Assembly (NCBI GenBank): GCA_010014665.1
Contig: RZYF01000004.1
Location: 1-36,361 of the forward strand
Reading direction: 5' to 3'
DNA: 36,361 nucleotides
Source: Candidatus Saccharimonadota bacterium
Lineage (GTDB): Bacteria > Patescibacteriota > Saccharimonadia > Saccharimonadales > Saccharimonadaceae
Positions within the stretch are counted from its first letter, which is position 1; every line of letters starts with the position of its first letter. The notes under the pieces are model-generated. The model was given only the letters and a program-made list of their open reading frames with translations, did not search any database and was not told the origin of the DNA. This document shows positions 1 to 8,558 of this stretch, one piece after another. The position numbers and the translations under genes are program-made.

Positions 1-493
1 CAGCAAACGATGGATCATAAAATCCACGAACAAGCCACGAATCGTACAGTGGGCCTAAAGCAGGGTCTATAAATCAACCAGCCAAAATCGAGCAGGTAGT
101 CCAAATGAAACATAAGGCCAGTAACTAGCCGCGGGGAACGTACAGACAAACCAACTTTGTGTTCTATAGTCTACGTCGCACAATATATCTTTTACGACTC
201 GTAAGAAGTAGTTCAAAGATGATTACACATACGTCTTTATAATGACGTTTATTGAGATATATATTACAAATGGGGGACTTAGCGCCCTACATACATAAGT
301 GCCAATACAATAGTTGTAATTACTTCACATAGCTAACACTTCACGCCTTATGTTATCTTCGTTTATATGTACGATTAATGTCACACGTCCATAAACGCCT
401 AGTTTGATTTTTCCACAGCTTATGACCTCGTAGCTAATATTTGACTTTTTTATTATATTATTCCCCCACTATCACTTTTACCCTATTTTGACT

Positions 494-521
494 TTTACAA
501 TATTCTGTGTTTTGGTATAGT
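494..521 (+). promoter_or_regulatory. Candidate sigma-A-type promoter pointing into the 3' end of ftsQ
   Basis: TTTACA at 494-499 and TATAGT at 516-521 are separated by 16 nt in an AT-rich stretch. Transcription would run rightwards, antisense to ftsQ. A purine-rich GGAGGG lies downstream at about 585-590, but no gene follows it. AT-rich DNA gives such matches by chance. Confidence 0.3.
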
Positions 522-551
522 TTTTTTCAGAAATTGATAGTACAGCTTTTT

Positions 552-569
552 TAGAACAAATATAGAACA
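552..569. repeat. Tandem TAGAACA direct repeat, 11-nt period
   Basis: TAGAACA occurs at 552-558 and again at 563-569, one helical turn apart, about 30 nt downstream of the candidate -10 at 516-521. Same-face direct repeats of this kind often bind a regulator, but none can be named. It is not the inverted GAAC/GTTC LexA box. Confidence 0.3.
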
Positions 570-623
570 GAAGTAGTGGAGCAGGAGGGTAACAGGTTGA
601 TCTCTAAATAAACCTAGAAACGA

Positions 624-1532
624 TTATCGATAGAACGCTTTGGAGCTAACACGAACGTCCACGTAAGACACTGGTACAATCTGCTTAGTATCCAAATAAG
701 AAATTATATTCACGATATCCGCAACCTGCCCTGCCGGGTCTCGGTCAATACTGGTTTTGAAACCGTATCCCCTACCCTCTAGATACACATCTACCTGACG
801 TGAGGTTAGGAGTGGTAGTTCTAGCCTCGATACCCCCTGCCCTTTTTCACTCAAAATAGCGACCAGTCGGCCTACGTATCTAATCATTCGCTCGGGAGCA
901 ACAGAGCTAGAACTGTTTGGGTCAATCCCGCTTTTATCTTCGACTACAAGGGTTGGAGGCACACCGACAATCTGCTCAAAAGCTACCCCGCTGGCATCGA
1001 TATAGTATTGTTTTCCACCTATTACCCAGCTAGCAACAGGCTGACGTAGTTCTACCGCAACTTGGGCTGGCTGCAAAAATCCAGTTAGGGCTACTTCAAC
1101 ATTTTTCACTTCAGGATGCCTCTGTTGAGCATATCGAGTTAGAGTAGCTGATTGTAGAGAAAAACTAAAACGCTCTCCAGGACGTGATGAAAAATACGAG
1201 TTTACCGTATCTTTATAGGCCTCTACTCTTGTCACATCTTCAGTCGCTATCTGAACCGAGAAAATACTTTGGGATAACAGTGCGTATATAAACGCCACAG
1301 AGGCCAGGCATAGCAAAAAAACACCACCAAGTTTACGACGATGCGTTCGTAGGTCATGAGTCTTGAGACGATCAGAGCGCAACTGTGAATTCTGTTCGCT
1401 AGCCACTCGAATTTCACTCGAAACCGCCCCGGTTATAGTGCGACTGCGCCGAAAAGTATAATCCGATTGATCTTCAAGATGTGGAGACCGTACAGAATTA
1501 GTGTTTTTAGTGAATCTATGAAACAGCCTCAT
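624..1532 (-). CDS. ftsQ: FtsQ/DivIB-type cell division protein
   Basis: Bitopic division protein that links the late divisome to septal peptidoglycan synthesis. The protein (about 302 aa from the chosen start) has a long basic cytoplasmic head of about 65 residues ending in RTHRRK. One hydrophobic segment (GVFLLCLASVAFIYALL) follows, then an extracytoplasmic part. That part opens with FSVQIATEDVTRVEAY, a POTRA-like strand/helix pattern, and continues with a beta-rich domain containing YYIDASGVAF, a motif typical of FtsQ. I prefer the ATG at 1532 (MRLFHR), which is preceded by GAAGGGG. An upstream in-frame start at 1553 would lengthen the overlap with murG. It is the last gene of the cluster and overlaps murG by 17 nt. 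The assignment rests on topology, motif and position, since FtsQ sequences diverge strongly. Confidence 0.85.
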   Translation of the reverse strand: MRLFHRFTKNTNSVRSPHLEDQSDYTFRRSRTITGAVSSEIRVASEQNSQLRSDRLKTHDLRTHRRKLGGVFLLCLASVAFIYALLSQSIFSVQIATEDVTRVEAYKDTVNSYFSSRPGERFSFSLQSATLTRYAQQRHPEVKNVEVALTGFLQPAQVAVELRQPVASWVIGGKQYYIDASGVAFEQIVGVPPTLVVEDKSGIDPNSSSSVAPERMIRYVGRLVAILSEKGQGVSRLELPLLTSRQVDVYLEGRGYGFKTSIDRDPAGQVADIVNIISYLDTKQIVPVSYVDVRVSSKAFYR

Positions 1533-2691
1533 CCGACCCCTTCGGTTGTGCAACTATTTCTAAGATTAACTTTGCTACTTGCGTAGCCGCGTCAGGTCGA
1601 GCGAAGGCGTGTAGAGCGGTCGAGATACTAGCTGAGTAATCTGGGTTATCTAGTAGTTCTAGGATTGCAAGGACTAGGGTATCGCCTTGAGCTATGGCGT
1701 CATCACTCAATACTACAGCTGCGTTAGCCCGTTCATAAATTTCAGCGTTTTTAACCTGATCGCCTAATACTTTAGCTGGGATCATGATAGTTGGCCTAGC
1801 AAGAGCGGCTAGCTCCTGCATAAACGTCGCACTACCTCGAGCCACTACTACATCAGCTACCGCTAGTATTTCGTGCATGTTCTCGTATACAAAAGGTACA
1901 AGTTTGTAGTTTTCATCTTTAGGAACTAGTCCACGCAATTTATTATAATTATTCTTGCCACATATATGGTAAATTTGCACCCCTCGCTGCAATAATCTTT
2001 CGGAACCAGACAAAATAGCTCGATTTATACTCATAGATCCTAGACCGCCACCGGTAATTACTACGACAGGACGGTCAGACGCTAGTCCTAGCCTGGAGCG
2101 AAGAGCCCCCTGCTCTGCCTGACTATAAATTCGAAACTTATCACCAATCGGTACGCCTGTCTGTGTCGTGATGGATTTTTTGTATGTGGGATAGTTTTCG
2201 ACCGGCATACCTGTGGCTATCCGCGAAGCATATCCAGCCAACAAACGATTAGTCAGCCCAGGACGTGCATCTGAATCATGTATAACTAGCGGAATTTTCA
2301 ATAAATTTGCCGCATAACCGACCGGTAAACACACAAAACCACCTTTAGCAAACACCACGTCGGGACGAAAACGCTGGAATAATTTTATACTTTTAGACAA
2401 CCCGCCCATCAACTTAAACAGATCAACTGCATTTTTGCCGTGAGTTGACAAATCTATCATTTTTTGGTATAATGATAGATTCGAATATCTACGAAACTTA
2501 CCAGCCGGCACTGTAACTATTTCGACAGGAACAGTTGCATGAGCCATCAAGCCTTTGGCTTGTTCAAAAAAAGCCTTATCACAAACAAACATCACTTCGA
2601 GCGACGGGTCTGTTTTGGCTAGTTCATTTATTACGGCGAGGACTGGCGTAACGTGACCGCCCGACCCCCCGCCGGCGCACAGTAGTCTCAC
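1516..2691 (-). CDS. murG: UDP-GlcNAc:lipid I N-acetylglucosaminyltransferase MurG
   Basis: Adds GlcNAc to lipid I to make lipid II on the cytoplasmic membrane face. The N-terminal glycine-rich loop is CAGGGSGGHVTPVLA. The GT-B linker and donor site show FAKGGFVCLPVGYAA, VIHDSDARPGLTNR and VVITGGGLGSMSIN. The C-terminal UDP-GlcNAc region has VVARGSATFMQELAALARPTIMIP, where MurG usually has a similar SRAGA..E motif. Length (391 aa) is normal. It starts with GTG (MRLLCAGG) behind AGGAGG, and its first 68 nt lie inside the 3' end of ftsW, so the two are probably translationally coupled. It acts directly upstream of the FtsW/FtsI synthase encoded beside it. Confidence 0.96.
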   Translation of the reverse strand: MRLLCAGGGSGGHVTPVLAVINELAKTDPSLEVMFVCDKAFFEQAKGLMAHATVPVEIVTVPAGKFRRYSNLSLYQKMIDLSTHGKNAVDLFKLMGGLSKSIKLFQRFRPDVVFAKGGFVCLPVGYAANLLKIPLVIHDSDARPGLTNRLLAGYASRIATGMPVENYPTYKKSITTQTGVPIGDKFRIYSQAEQGALRSRLGLASDRPVVVITGGGLGSMSINRAILSGSERLLQRGVQIYHICGKNNYNKLRGLVPKDENYKLVPFVYENMHEILAVADVVVARGSATFMQELAALARPTIMIPAKVLGDQVKNAEIYERANAAVVLSDDAIAQGDTLVLAILELLDNPDYSASISTALHAFARPDAATQVAKLILEIVAQPKGSDEAVS

Positions 2692-3904
2692 GCACGGCCT
2701 CCTGTTTTGTTATGTTCATATGAGTAGTATATCGCGAAATCGCCATAACTATACCAAGCTCTAGCATAGTAAACAGCAAGCTCGTACCACCAAAGCTAAG
2801 AAATGGTAATGTTACACCGGTCAGCGGAAAAACGCCAGTCATAGCACCCACATTTACTGCTACGTGGGTTGCTATCAAGCCAAATACACCTGCGGTCAGT
2901 ATCCGCCACTCCGGTGCGACAGTCTTCTCCATAACTTTGAGAATTCTCCAAAGTAATGCGGCAAATAGGACAATAACAACAGTTGAGCCCAGAAAACCGA
3001 ACGTCTCACCAACAATCGCGAAAATCGAGTCATTTACAGCTTCAGGAAGATAACCGAAGGCTTGAACTCCATGCCCCAAGCCTTTGCCGAAAAATCCCCC
3101 AGAGCCAAGTGCAATAGTGGCTTGGTTTATGTGGTAAGAAGCAGCATCTGAAACTCCCGACGATGAAAAAAAAGTTAACACACGAGTAATGCGATGAGGA
3201 GAAAACAGCACCATCAAAACACCAGAAACTAAAGATATACCTACACCCAAAGCTAACCACTTTCGGCTCAATCCGGCCGCATACAGCATCGCAAATACCA
3301 TACCGAATATAGTAAGACCAGTGCCCATATCTTTTTGCATCACGACAACCAGTAGAACCGATACTACCACTATCAAACCAATCGGTATCAATGTCTCATG
3401 TAAATCGTTGACTTTTTTCTGGGCTACTTGTTTACCTAAGAAGGTAGCGCCAAACAGTAATATACCGAATTTCAGTAGCTCAGATGGTTGAAAGGAAATA
3501 ATTCCAAAGTCATACCACCGCACCGCCCCGTTGGTCTTGATGATCAAACCACCATCCATCAACAAACCAAGAAATGACAATAAAGCGCAAGACAATAAGC
3601 CCAAAAGTAACACGTGTTTAGGATATTTTCGCCACAAATTTAACGGCAAGCTAGCTGCAACAAAGAAAGCTGTTAACCCAACTCCAAGATAGAGAAACTG
3701 TCTTTCCATAAAATGCGTCTGAGCCAAAGCACTATTACCGCCGGCATTCATCATTTCGACACGAGCAGGCGAAATACTATAGATAACTATCAAGCCAATA
3801 ATCACCAGTATGCCCATGTAGAGCAATATCTGATAGTCCGCCCTGTGTTTTCGTGGTGTCGGATGCGCGTTACCAGATGCCCTTTGGTTGCGTCGCGGGA
3901 ACAT
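2624..3904 (-). CDS. ftsW: SEDS-family septal peptidoglycan glycosyltransferase FtsW
   Basis: Polytopic membrane enzyme that polymerises lipid II at the septum together with FtsI. About ten hydrophobic segments are visible. SEDS hallmarks include GAVRWYDFGIISFQPSELLKF (residues near 130-150), MQKDMGTGLTIF and LPEAVNDSIFAIVGE. FPLTGVTLPFLSFGGTS sits near the C terminus. There is a short basic cytoplasmic head and a very basic tail (RRRGVGRSRYASPRRNK). Length of 426 aa is usual. It lies between mraY (3 nt gap) and murG (68 nt overlap). FtsW rather than RodA is chosen because of this dcw context. Confidence 0.95.
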   Translation of the reverse strand: MFPRRNQRASGNAHPTPRKHRADYQILLYMGILVIIGLIVIYSISPARVEMMNAGGNSALAQTHFMERQFLYLGVGLTAFFVAASLPLNLWRKYPKHVLLLGLLSCALLSFLGLLMDGGLIIKTNGAVRWYDFGIISFQPSELLKFGILLFGATFLGKQVAQKKVNDLHETLIPIGLIVVVSVLLVVVMQKDMGTGLTIFGMVFAMLYAAGLSRKWLALGVGISLVSGVLMVLFSPHRITRVLTFFSSSGVSDAASYHINQATIALGSGGFFGKGLGHGVQAFGYLPEAVNDSIFAIVGETFGFLGSTVVIVLFAALLWRILKVMEKTVAPEWRILTAGVFGLIATHVAVNVGAMTGVFPLTGVTLPFLSFGGTSLLFTMLELGIVMAISRYTTHMNITKQEAVRETTVRRRGVGRSRYASPRRNK

Positions 3905-3907
3905 AAT

Positions 3908-4945
3908 CTAGATATACCCTCCCATAAGAGCCAGTAACAGTCCTATGAATCCCATAACGCCACCAATCACCCAAAAGCGCATAGTGACTTTTACTTCTGG
4001 CCAACCACAAGCTTCAAAATGATGATGAATCGGAGCAATCAGAAATATCTTTTTGTGACGAATTTTTTTAGACAAAACCTGCAACAAACTAGAGCCCCCT
4101 TCTAGTACAAAAACAAATCCGATCACTGGTAGCAGGAACAGTGTGTCGGTCAACATTGCGACTACCCCTAGACCCATCCCTAGAGCAAAACTGCCGACGT
4201 CACCCATGAAAAATCGAGCTGGATAGATGTTAAACCAAGTGTAGCTCAGTAGTGCACCGACAACCGTCAAACAAAATCCGGCGATACCGTAGTTACCTTG
4301 CAAAAGAGCTATGACCGCAAAGAAACCGTATGCCATTATCAGTAAGCCTCCTGCTAGACCGTCCAACCCATCACTTATATTCACGGCGTTACTGGTTGTC
4401 ACAGCCGTAACAATAAACAGCGGAACTATCCAAAGTCCAATCTGCCATTCGCCGATGAATGGTACATTTATACCGGTATATCCTAATTTGTAATAAAAAT
4501 ACCAAGCCGATACTGCAGAAACCAACAATATCAATCCAAATTTTATACTGGAACGCAGTCCAGCAACTCCGTTACCATTACCTCGAATATTTATAATGTC
4601 ATCGATCAAACCTACGACCGCTCCCCCCAGGAGAGCCAGCATTGGCAATAATGTTTGCCTAGTACTATAGTTCGCAACAACCGTAACAAAAAGTATCACA
4701 AACACAAAAACAATACCAGCCATTGTCGGTATATGGCGACGATGTTTGGCTTCGTGGAGTTTAGAAAAAACCTTCGATAGTTCACCGGTTGTCGTGGTAG
4801 TACGCGGTTTCTTCCAGAAACGATATCTATATGCTGCAAAAGTATAGACCGGGGTGATAGCCATAGTCAGCAGAAATGCCCCAAGTGCCAATGCAAACAT
4901 TTTTACAAGCTGGATAGTAAGTTCGTTAATATATATTGCGTCCAT
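3908..4945 (-). CDS. mraY: Phospho-N-acetylmuramoyl-pentapeptide transferase MraY
   Basis: Transfers phospho-MurNAc-pentapeptide to undecaprenyl phosphate, making lipid I. Ten or so membrane helices are visible. Family motifs are HIPTMAGIVFV, GGAVVGLIDDIIN (the Asp pair), SNAVNISDGLDGLAGGL, FMGDVGSFALG and, near the C terminus, IAPIHHHFEACGWPE with the catalytic-site histidines. Length of 345 aa is normal. The ATG at 4945 follows AAGGAG at good spacing. It is 13 nt downstream of ftsI. All expected polar active-site motifs are present, so it should be functional. Confidence 0.97.
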   Translation of the reverse strand: MDAIYINELTIQLVKMFALALGAFLLTMAITPVYTFAAYRYRFWKKPRTTTTTGELSKVFSKLHEAKHRRHIPTMAGIVFVFVILFVTVVANYSTRQTLLPMLALLGGAVVGLIDDIINIRGNGNGVAGLRSSIKFGLILLVSAVSAWYFYYKLGYTGINVPFIGEWQIGLWIVPLFIVTAVTTSNAVNISDGLDGLAGGLLIMAYGFFAVIALLQGNYGIAGFCLTVVGALLSYTWFNIYPARFFMGDVGSFALGMGLGVVAMLTDTLFLLPVIGFVFVLEGGSSLLQVLSKKIRHKKIFLIAPIHHHFEACGWPEVKVTMRFWVIGGVMGFIGLLLALMGGYI

Positions 4946-4958
4946 CAGTTTTCACTCC

Positions 4959-6737
4959 TTATCCTGCGCTCGGCAGCACATTTAAATACCGCAGAAGCCA
5001 GTTAGACATATCGTTGAATATTGGACCGGCCGCAGAAGTCCCGGCATAACCAGGTACTTTCGCATCATCGACTCGTACCATTATGACATACTCTGGACTG
5101 TTACTACCGCCAAAACCTAGATATGTTCCAATAGAATTGTCGTCAGAATACCGACCGGTTTTGGGGTCTATAACCTGGCTCGTACCGGTTTTACCGCCAA
5201 CTTTGAAACCTTCGGGATCATTTTTACCGAAAAATCCGGTCTTTCGTCCCTGCCAAATTAGATCACGAATCTGTTCTGATATATCTGCTCTAATTACGCT
5301 CGAAGCTACAACCTCAGGCATTTTTTCTATTACCTGACCTTGTTGATATGTGCCTCTAACCAATGTTGGCTTATAGTAAGTGCCGCCATTTATTATCATC
5401 GAAAAAGCCGACGCTGTCTGGATCATTGTATTATCCATACCCTGCCCAAATGTCATGTTAGCGTAGCGAATAGAACTACCCTCTTGATCGGTAGGTTTTA
5501 TGATTGTACCAGCTAACTCTCCATCTTGCTCGACACCGGTCAACTGGCCATAACGATATTTATCATGAAAATAACTATACAGAGTGTTTCTGGCTTGATC
5601 GTTTATCGTGCCACCACCCATTTGACGAAGCACGTAGATTACACCCGTATTCAGCGAATACCTCAAAACATCCAACATAGTTGCGGCAGCTTTTTTGGGG
5701 TCATCTTCTACGTTACAAATCGCTTTCGGCCATTCTTCCATCTTGTAGCATCCTGTACCATCAGCAAAAGTAGAATTGACAGTAACCGCACCACTATCTA
5801 GCCCCGCACCCATAGTCAACGTTTTCATAACCGAACCATTTTCATAAGGGTAAGCTACCGTTTTATTTTGAAACACAGCATAATCATCAACTTCGGTATA
5901 TTTTGCTGGATCATAGGTCGGATAGTTTGCCATAGCAAGTATGCGACCATTGCTCGGGTTCATAACCAAAATACTACCTTTTGTCGCCTTAGAACGCTCC
6001 AGACCTTCCCGCAAGAGACGCTCAGCTTTGAACTGAACACTTCTATCAATTGAAAGTACCACGTCACTGCCATCGAGTGCCGGTTGCGAGACATTATCAT
6101 CGCCGATAGTTAGTGGAATCCGTCTAACATCAGTTACTGTCTCCAAACGGCCAGGTACTCCGCCCAATTCTTTATCCATGTAACCTTCCAGACCATACTT
6201 CCCAATGCCTTCGTTGTCAACGAAACCAAGCAACTGCGACGCTAGTATACCTTCTGGATAAACTCGTCTGGAACCTTTTTGCAAACCCACACCAGCCAAT
6301 TCTTTTTTTGCGATCATTTCAGCTTGAGGGCGTGAAACTTGTCTAGCGAGTACTGCGTAGCGCAACTTTTTATCGTCCAAAAGATCAAATCCTGTCTCAA
6401 CAATCTCCCCGGCGGCTATTTCATTTACGACATTACGGACTTCCAAAGCGTTTTTGACCTCGTACGGATCAGCAAACACTGTATAAACTGTTTCGTTTAG
6501 GACGAACGGCACAATCTCCTCACCCAAATTGTCCACGGCATATATGTTACCGCGTTCTGGAAATATCGTCAGTTTTGTTACTTGAGATGCCTTAGCCTCC
6601 TCCACGTAGTAAGAGTTTCGAACAACCTGAACATAAAATAGTCGTAAGATAAAGATAAACACAAAAAAAACTACTACCCACCAAAGAATTGTTGAGCGTA
6701 GTCCTACCGTCCGGTAATAATCCTGGTTTGTCTGCAT
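4959..6737 (-). CDS. ftsI: Septal class B penicillin-binding protein (FtsI/PBP3-like transpeptidase)
   Basis: Cross-links septal peptidoglycan. One N-terminal membrane anchor (TILWWVVVFFVFIFILRLFYV) is followed by the class B pedestal (FPERGNIYAVDNLG) and then the transpeptidase domain. The three penicilloyl-serine motifs are present: SVMK with the catalytic serine near residue 302, SLN near 361, and KTGT near 516. Length of 592 aa is normal and no PASTA domains follow. It sits 23 nt after the small ftsL-like gene and 13 nt before mraY, the conserved dcw order, and its product should pair with FtsW. Confidence 0.95.
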   Translation of the reverse strand: MQTNQDYYRTVGLRSTILWWVVVFFVFIFILRLFYVQVVRNSYYVEEAKASQVTKLTIFPERGNIYAVDNLGEEIVPFVLNETVYTVFADPYEVKNALEVRNVVNEIAAGEIVETGFDLLDDKKLRYAVLARQVSRPQAEMIAKKELAGVGLQKGSRRVYPEGILASQLLGFVDNEGIGKYGLEGYMDKELGGVPGRLETVTDVRRIPLTIGDDNVSQPALDGSDVVLSIDRSVQFKAERLLREGLERSKATKGSILVMNPSNGRILAMANYPTYDPAKYTEVDDYAVFQNKTVAYPYENGSVMKTLTMGAGLDSGAVTVNSTFADGTGCYKMEEWPKAICNVEDDPKKAAATMLDVLRYSLNTGVIYVLRQMGGGTINDQARNTLYSYFHDKYRYGQLTGVEQDGELAGTIIKPTDQEGSSIRYANMTFGQGMDNTMIQTASAFSMIINGGTYYKPTLVRGTYQQGQVIEKMPEVVASSVIRADISEQIRDLIWQGRKTGFFGKNDPEGFKVGGKTGTSQVIDPKTGRYSDDNSIGTYLGFGGSNSPEYVIMVRVDDAKVPGYAGTSAAGPIFNDMSNWLLRYLNVLPSAG

Positions 6738-6760
6738 ATATCTAAATCCTAGTATAAGCC

Positions 6761-7144
6761 CTAACGAGTTGCATAATCAGTGCTTGTAGGCTCAACCATA
6801 GATTTAGCTATGGAGCTATCAGCCACGCGACTAAGTGCTTGTAAACGAGCGTTTTCGATTTCAAGACCTTGTCTCTCAGCGGTAAGAGTGGCCATTTCGG
6901 TATTTTGCCTATCAAGCTCATAACCATAAGAACTGGTTTTCGTCACTTGTGAGAGATATATTAGTCCCAAAATCGCCACTAATAGAGCAATTATGATCGT
7001 ATGCGCAACTGGTCCTAGACTTACCTTGGGCGCGAATGCAACCGTATTTTGATTTCTTTGCCACTGACGATTTGCCGTAGCTTGCCGTTGCCTGCGCGAC
7101 GAAGAGAAGGTTGTTGCCGAATTTTGTGTTCGAAAATATGACAT
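6761..7144 (-). CDS. FtsL-like small bitopic division protein
   Basis: 127 aa with a basic, Gln/Arg-rich cytoplasmic head (about 45 residues) and one membrane helix (HTIIIALLVAILGLIYL). A predicted extracytoplasmic coiled coil follows (TAERQGLEIENARLQALSRV). This size, topology and place directly before ftsI are those of FtsL, which binds FtsB/FtsQ and activates FtsW/FtsI. FtsL is too divergent for a sequence-motif call, so the assignment is by topology and synteny. The ATG at 7144 has no clear Shine-Dalgarno and sits at the end of a roughly 190-nt structured leader. Confidence 0.75.
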   Translation of the reverse strand: MSYFRTQNSATTFSSSRRQRQATANRQWQRNQNTVAFAPKVSLGPVAHTIIIALLVAILGLIYLSQVTKTSSYGYELDRQNTEMATLTAERQGLEIENARLQALSRVADSSIAKSMVEPTSTDYATR

Positions 7145-7212
7145 TTTTGCTTTTTTAATAATTTTTAGTTTTACATTAGTATTACGTAATTATTTCTTAT
7201 CAAGTCGAACCC

Positions 7213-7343
7213 AAGTAGGTAGACCAGCCGAAACCGGCCCACCTTACTTAGAGTTACAGACTTAATTTTGCTAACCGCGTTTTACTACGCGAACCGCTAC
7301 TTTTTGGGAGCGCGATCTGTTGACTATTTCTATAGCCATTATA
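7213..7343 (-). promoter_or_regulatory. Structured leader with possible internal promoter ahead of the ftsL-like gene
   Basis: Between the rsmH stop (7364) and the ATG at 7144 lies a non-coding 219-nt spacer. A TATAAT-like -10 on the minus strand is at 7338-7343 with no good -35. Two hairpins follow in the transcript. One is CGCG/CGCG at 76-79 and 88-91 of the 7200s. The other is larger and bulged: AAGTA-AGGT at 7241-7249 pairs with ACCTACTT at 7213-7220, with GCCG/CGGC capping at 7227-7230 and 7235-7238. It is not a tRNA or a T-box by eye. It may control entry into ftsL-ftsI. Confidence 0.4.
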
Positions 7344-7363
7344 GTAGTGCCCCTTTCTTGTTT

Positions 7364-8266
7364 TTATTTTTTCACTGCGGCTCGAAGCATAGCGCTTCGG
7401 GCACGCGGGTTGTGAACATCGTCAGTTTTTCCGCGAACAGCTTTTTTCTCGAGCAGGTCGAGTTCGGCTTCGTAGCCTGCACTCGCCTGCTCTTTGAAAA
7501 AGCGTTTCACGAGTCTGTCTTCTAAGCTGTGAAAACTTATGAGGACGACCCGTCCGCCGGGACGTAAAAGTCGTGGCAAAACTGTAAGCAAGCGCTCAAG
7601 TTGCCCTAACTCGTCATTAACGGCGATACGGAATGCTTGGAAGGTGCGCGTCGCTGGATGCGTTTTTTTGTACGCTCCGCGATGATGTGACAAAATGACA
7701 TCGGCAAGTTGTTGGGTAGTCTCTAGCGGTCTTGCCGCTATAATTGCTTTCGCAATCCTACGTGCCGAGCCTAACGGCTCTTCACCATATATCTCTAGCA
7801 CACGCTCTAGCTCCGCTTGGTTCATGTGATTTATCAGATATCCCGCTGTTTTTTGTTCAGCGTTATTCTGGTCCATTCGCATATCCAGCGGACCTTCGCG
7901 TTTTAGTGAGAACCCACGTTCTGCCCTGTCAAGTTGCGGTGACGAAACACCCAAATCAACAAGAATCATATCGTACTCGATACCCTGCTCCGCTGCTTTT
8001 TCGGCATACGTCGCATAATCGCTATGAACCAATTTCCCGCCTTCGGCTGCTATGTCTGTCAATGTAGCAAGCGCATCTTTGTCTCGATCGACAAGTACCA
8101 TTTTTTGTGGTGCTTGTGTTCTAGACAAGATTGCTCGTGCATGACCGCCATATCCAGCTGTCAGATCGAGATATGCTTCACCAGATCGCGGACTAAGATA
8201 GTCTACGACCTGTTCGAGAAGTACCGGTAAATGAGAGTTGAGTTGTTGTGGTGGTTTTTTGCTCAT
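7364..8266 (-). CDS. rsmH: 16S rRNA (cytosine1402-N4)-methyltransferase RsmH (MraW)
   Basis: SAM-dependent methyltransferase acting on C1402 of 16S rRNA. The SAM-binding motif is YLDLTAGYGGHARAIL. The family signatures VDLGVSSPQLDRAERGFSL, GPLDMRMD, HPATRTFQAFRIAVNDEL and VVLISFHSLEDRLVKRFF are all present. I chose the ATG at 8266 (MSKKPPQQ), giving 300 aa. The in-frame ATG 30 nt upstream overlaps a possible -10 (TATGAT, 8292-8297). The gene keeps the classical mraZ-mraW order but is separated from mraZ by 366 nt of structured DNA, which is unusually long. Confidence 0.96.
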   Translation of the reverse strand: MSKKPPQQLNSHLPVLLEQVVDYLSPRSGEAYLDLTAGYGGHARAILSRTQAPQKMVLVDRDKDALATLTDIAAEGGKLVHSDYATYAEKAAEQGIEYDMILVDLGVSSPQLDRAERGFSLKREGPLDMRMDQNNAEQKTAGYLINHMNQAELERVLEIYGEEPLGSARRIAKAIIAARPLETTQQLADVILSHHRGAYKKTHPATRTFQAFRIAVNDELGQLERLLTVLPRLLRPGGRVVLISFHSLEDRLVKRFFKEQASAGYEAELDLLEKKAVRGKTDDVHNPRARSAMLRAAVKK

Positions 8267-8400
8267 ATTTTTTGGACGCCTAGTACTTTTTATCATACCA
8301 TGCGTTCGATTTATGTTACGAGGTCACCTAACTGACAATCAGTTTTTGTTTTCGCATATAGTTTTTGTTTTAAAGTTTAGTCAATGGAGTTGTTGTGGTG

Positions 8401-8441
8401 AGTGGCACTGGGCTTACCCAGTACTACGGAGATATCCCACT
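8401..8441. ncRNA. Candidate structured RNA element between mraZ and rsmH
   Basis: Nested pairing: outer AGTGG (8401-8405) with CCACT (8437-8441), and inner ACTGGG (8407-8412) with CCCAGT (8417-8422) around a 4-nt CTTA loop. An unpaired arm runs from 8423 to 8436. On the minus strand it would be part of the rsmH 5' leader. A conserved 5'-UTR structure upstream of mraW genes (the mraW RNA motif) has been described in Actinobacteria. I cannot say whether this is related. Confidence 0.4.
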
Positions 8442-8515
8442 GACTACAAAGAGAGAGTGAGAGACTTATGTGTGAGGTGGAGTTTTTTTGGGAGGTGTTT
8501 TAAAAAATAAGGAAC

Positions 8516-8543
8516 AAAAGCGGTGTTTTCAGAAGTCGCTTTT
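8516..8543. terminator. Bidirectional terminator-like hairpin downstream of mraZ
   Basis: AAAAGCG (8516-8522) pairs with CGCTTTT (8537-8543), with T-tracts on both sides (TTTTTTC to the right, and TTTTG then TTATTTTTT on the minus strand). The GC core is only 3 bp, so termination is probably partial. It lies between mraZ and the structured element before rsmH. Confidence 0.4.
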
Positions 8544-8558
8544 TTCTTCTGCTGATTG

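Larger units (their letters stand above)
1..623. other. Non-coding stretch beyond the end of the dcw cluster
   Basis: No convincing reading frame on either strand. The first 160 bases are richer in G+C than the rest and might be the edge of an RNA or a decayed gene, but I could match them to no known RNA. Small structural signals are a 13-nt palindrome TTACGACTCGTAA at 192-204, an inverted repeat ACGTC/GACGT at 231-235 and 244-248, a one-mismatch DnaA-box-like TTTTCCACA at 409-417, and the promoter-like site and tandem repeat listed separately. No clear intrinsic terminator for the upstream minus-strand operon is visible. Confidence 0.6.

Noticed and set aside
1-180. Possible 3' part of a tmRNA (GCAAACGATG at the edge resembles a tag resume codon)
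   Set aside because: The frame after GCA stops after five codons, no ALAA-like tag is coded, and no T-arm or CCA end occurs in the next 300 nt.
409-417. Replication origin in the non-coding left end
   Set aside because: Only one imperfect DnaA box, no cluster, and no dnaA, dnaN or gyrase genes nearby.
552-569. LexA/SOS box
   Set aside because: The GAAC motifs are direct, not inverted, repeats, and no SOS gene follows.
7200-7260. tRNA-like segment with GGGTTCGAC on the minus strand
   Set aside because: No pairing T-stem or acceptor stem can be formed; the local pairing is a simple long hairpin.
8238-8510. 90-aa plus-strand frame over the mraZ-rsmH gap
   Set aside because: Cys/Phe/Arg-rich composition typical of a non-coding frame, overlapping the rsmH start and the RNA structures; no start signal.
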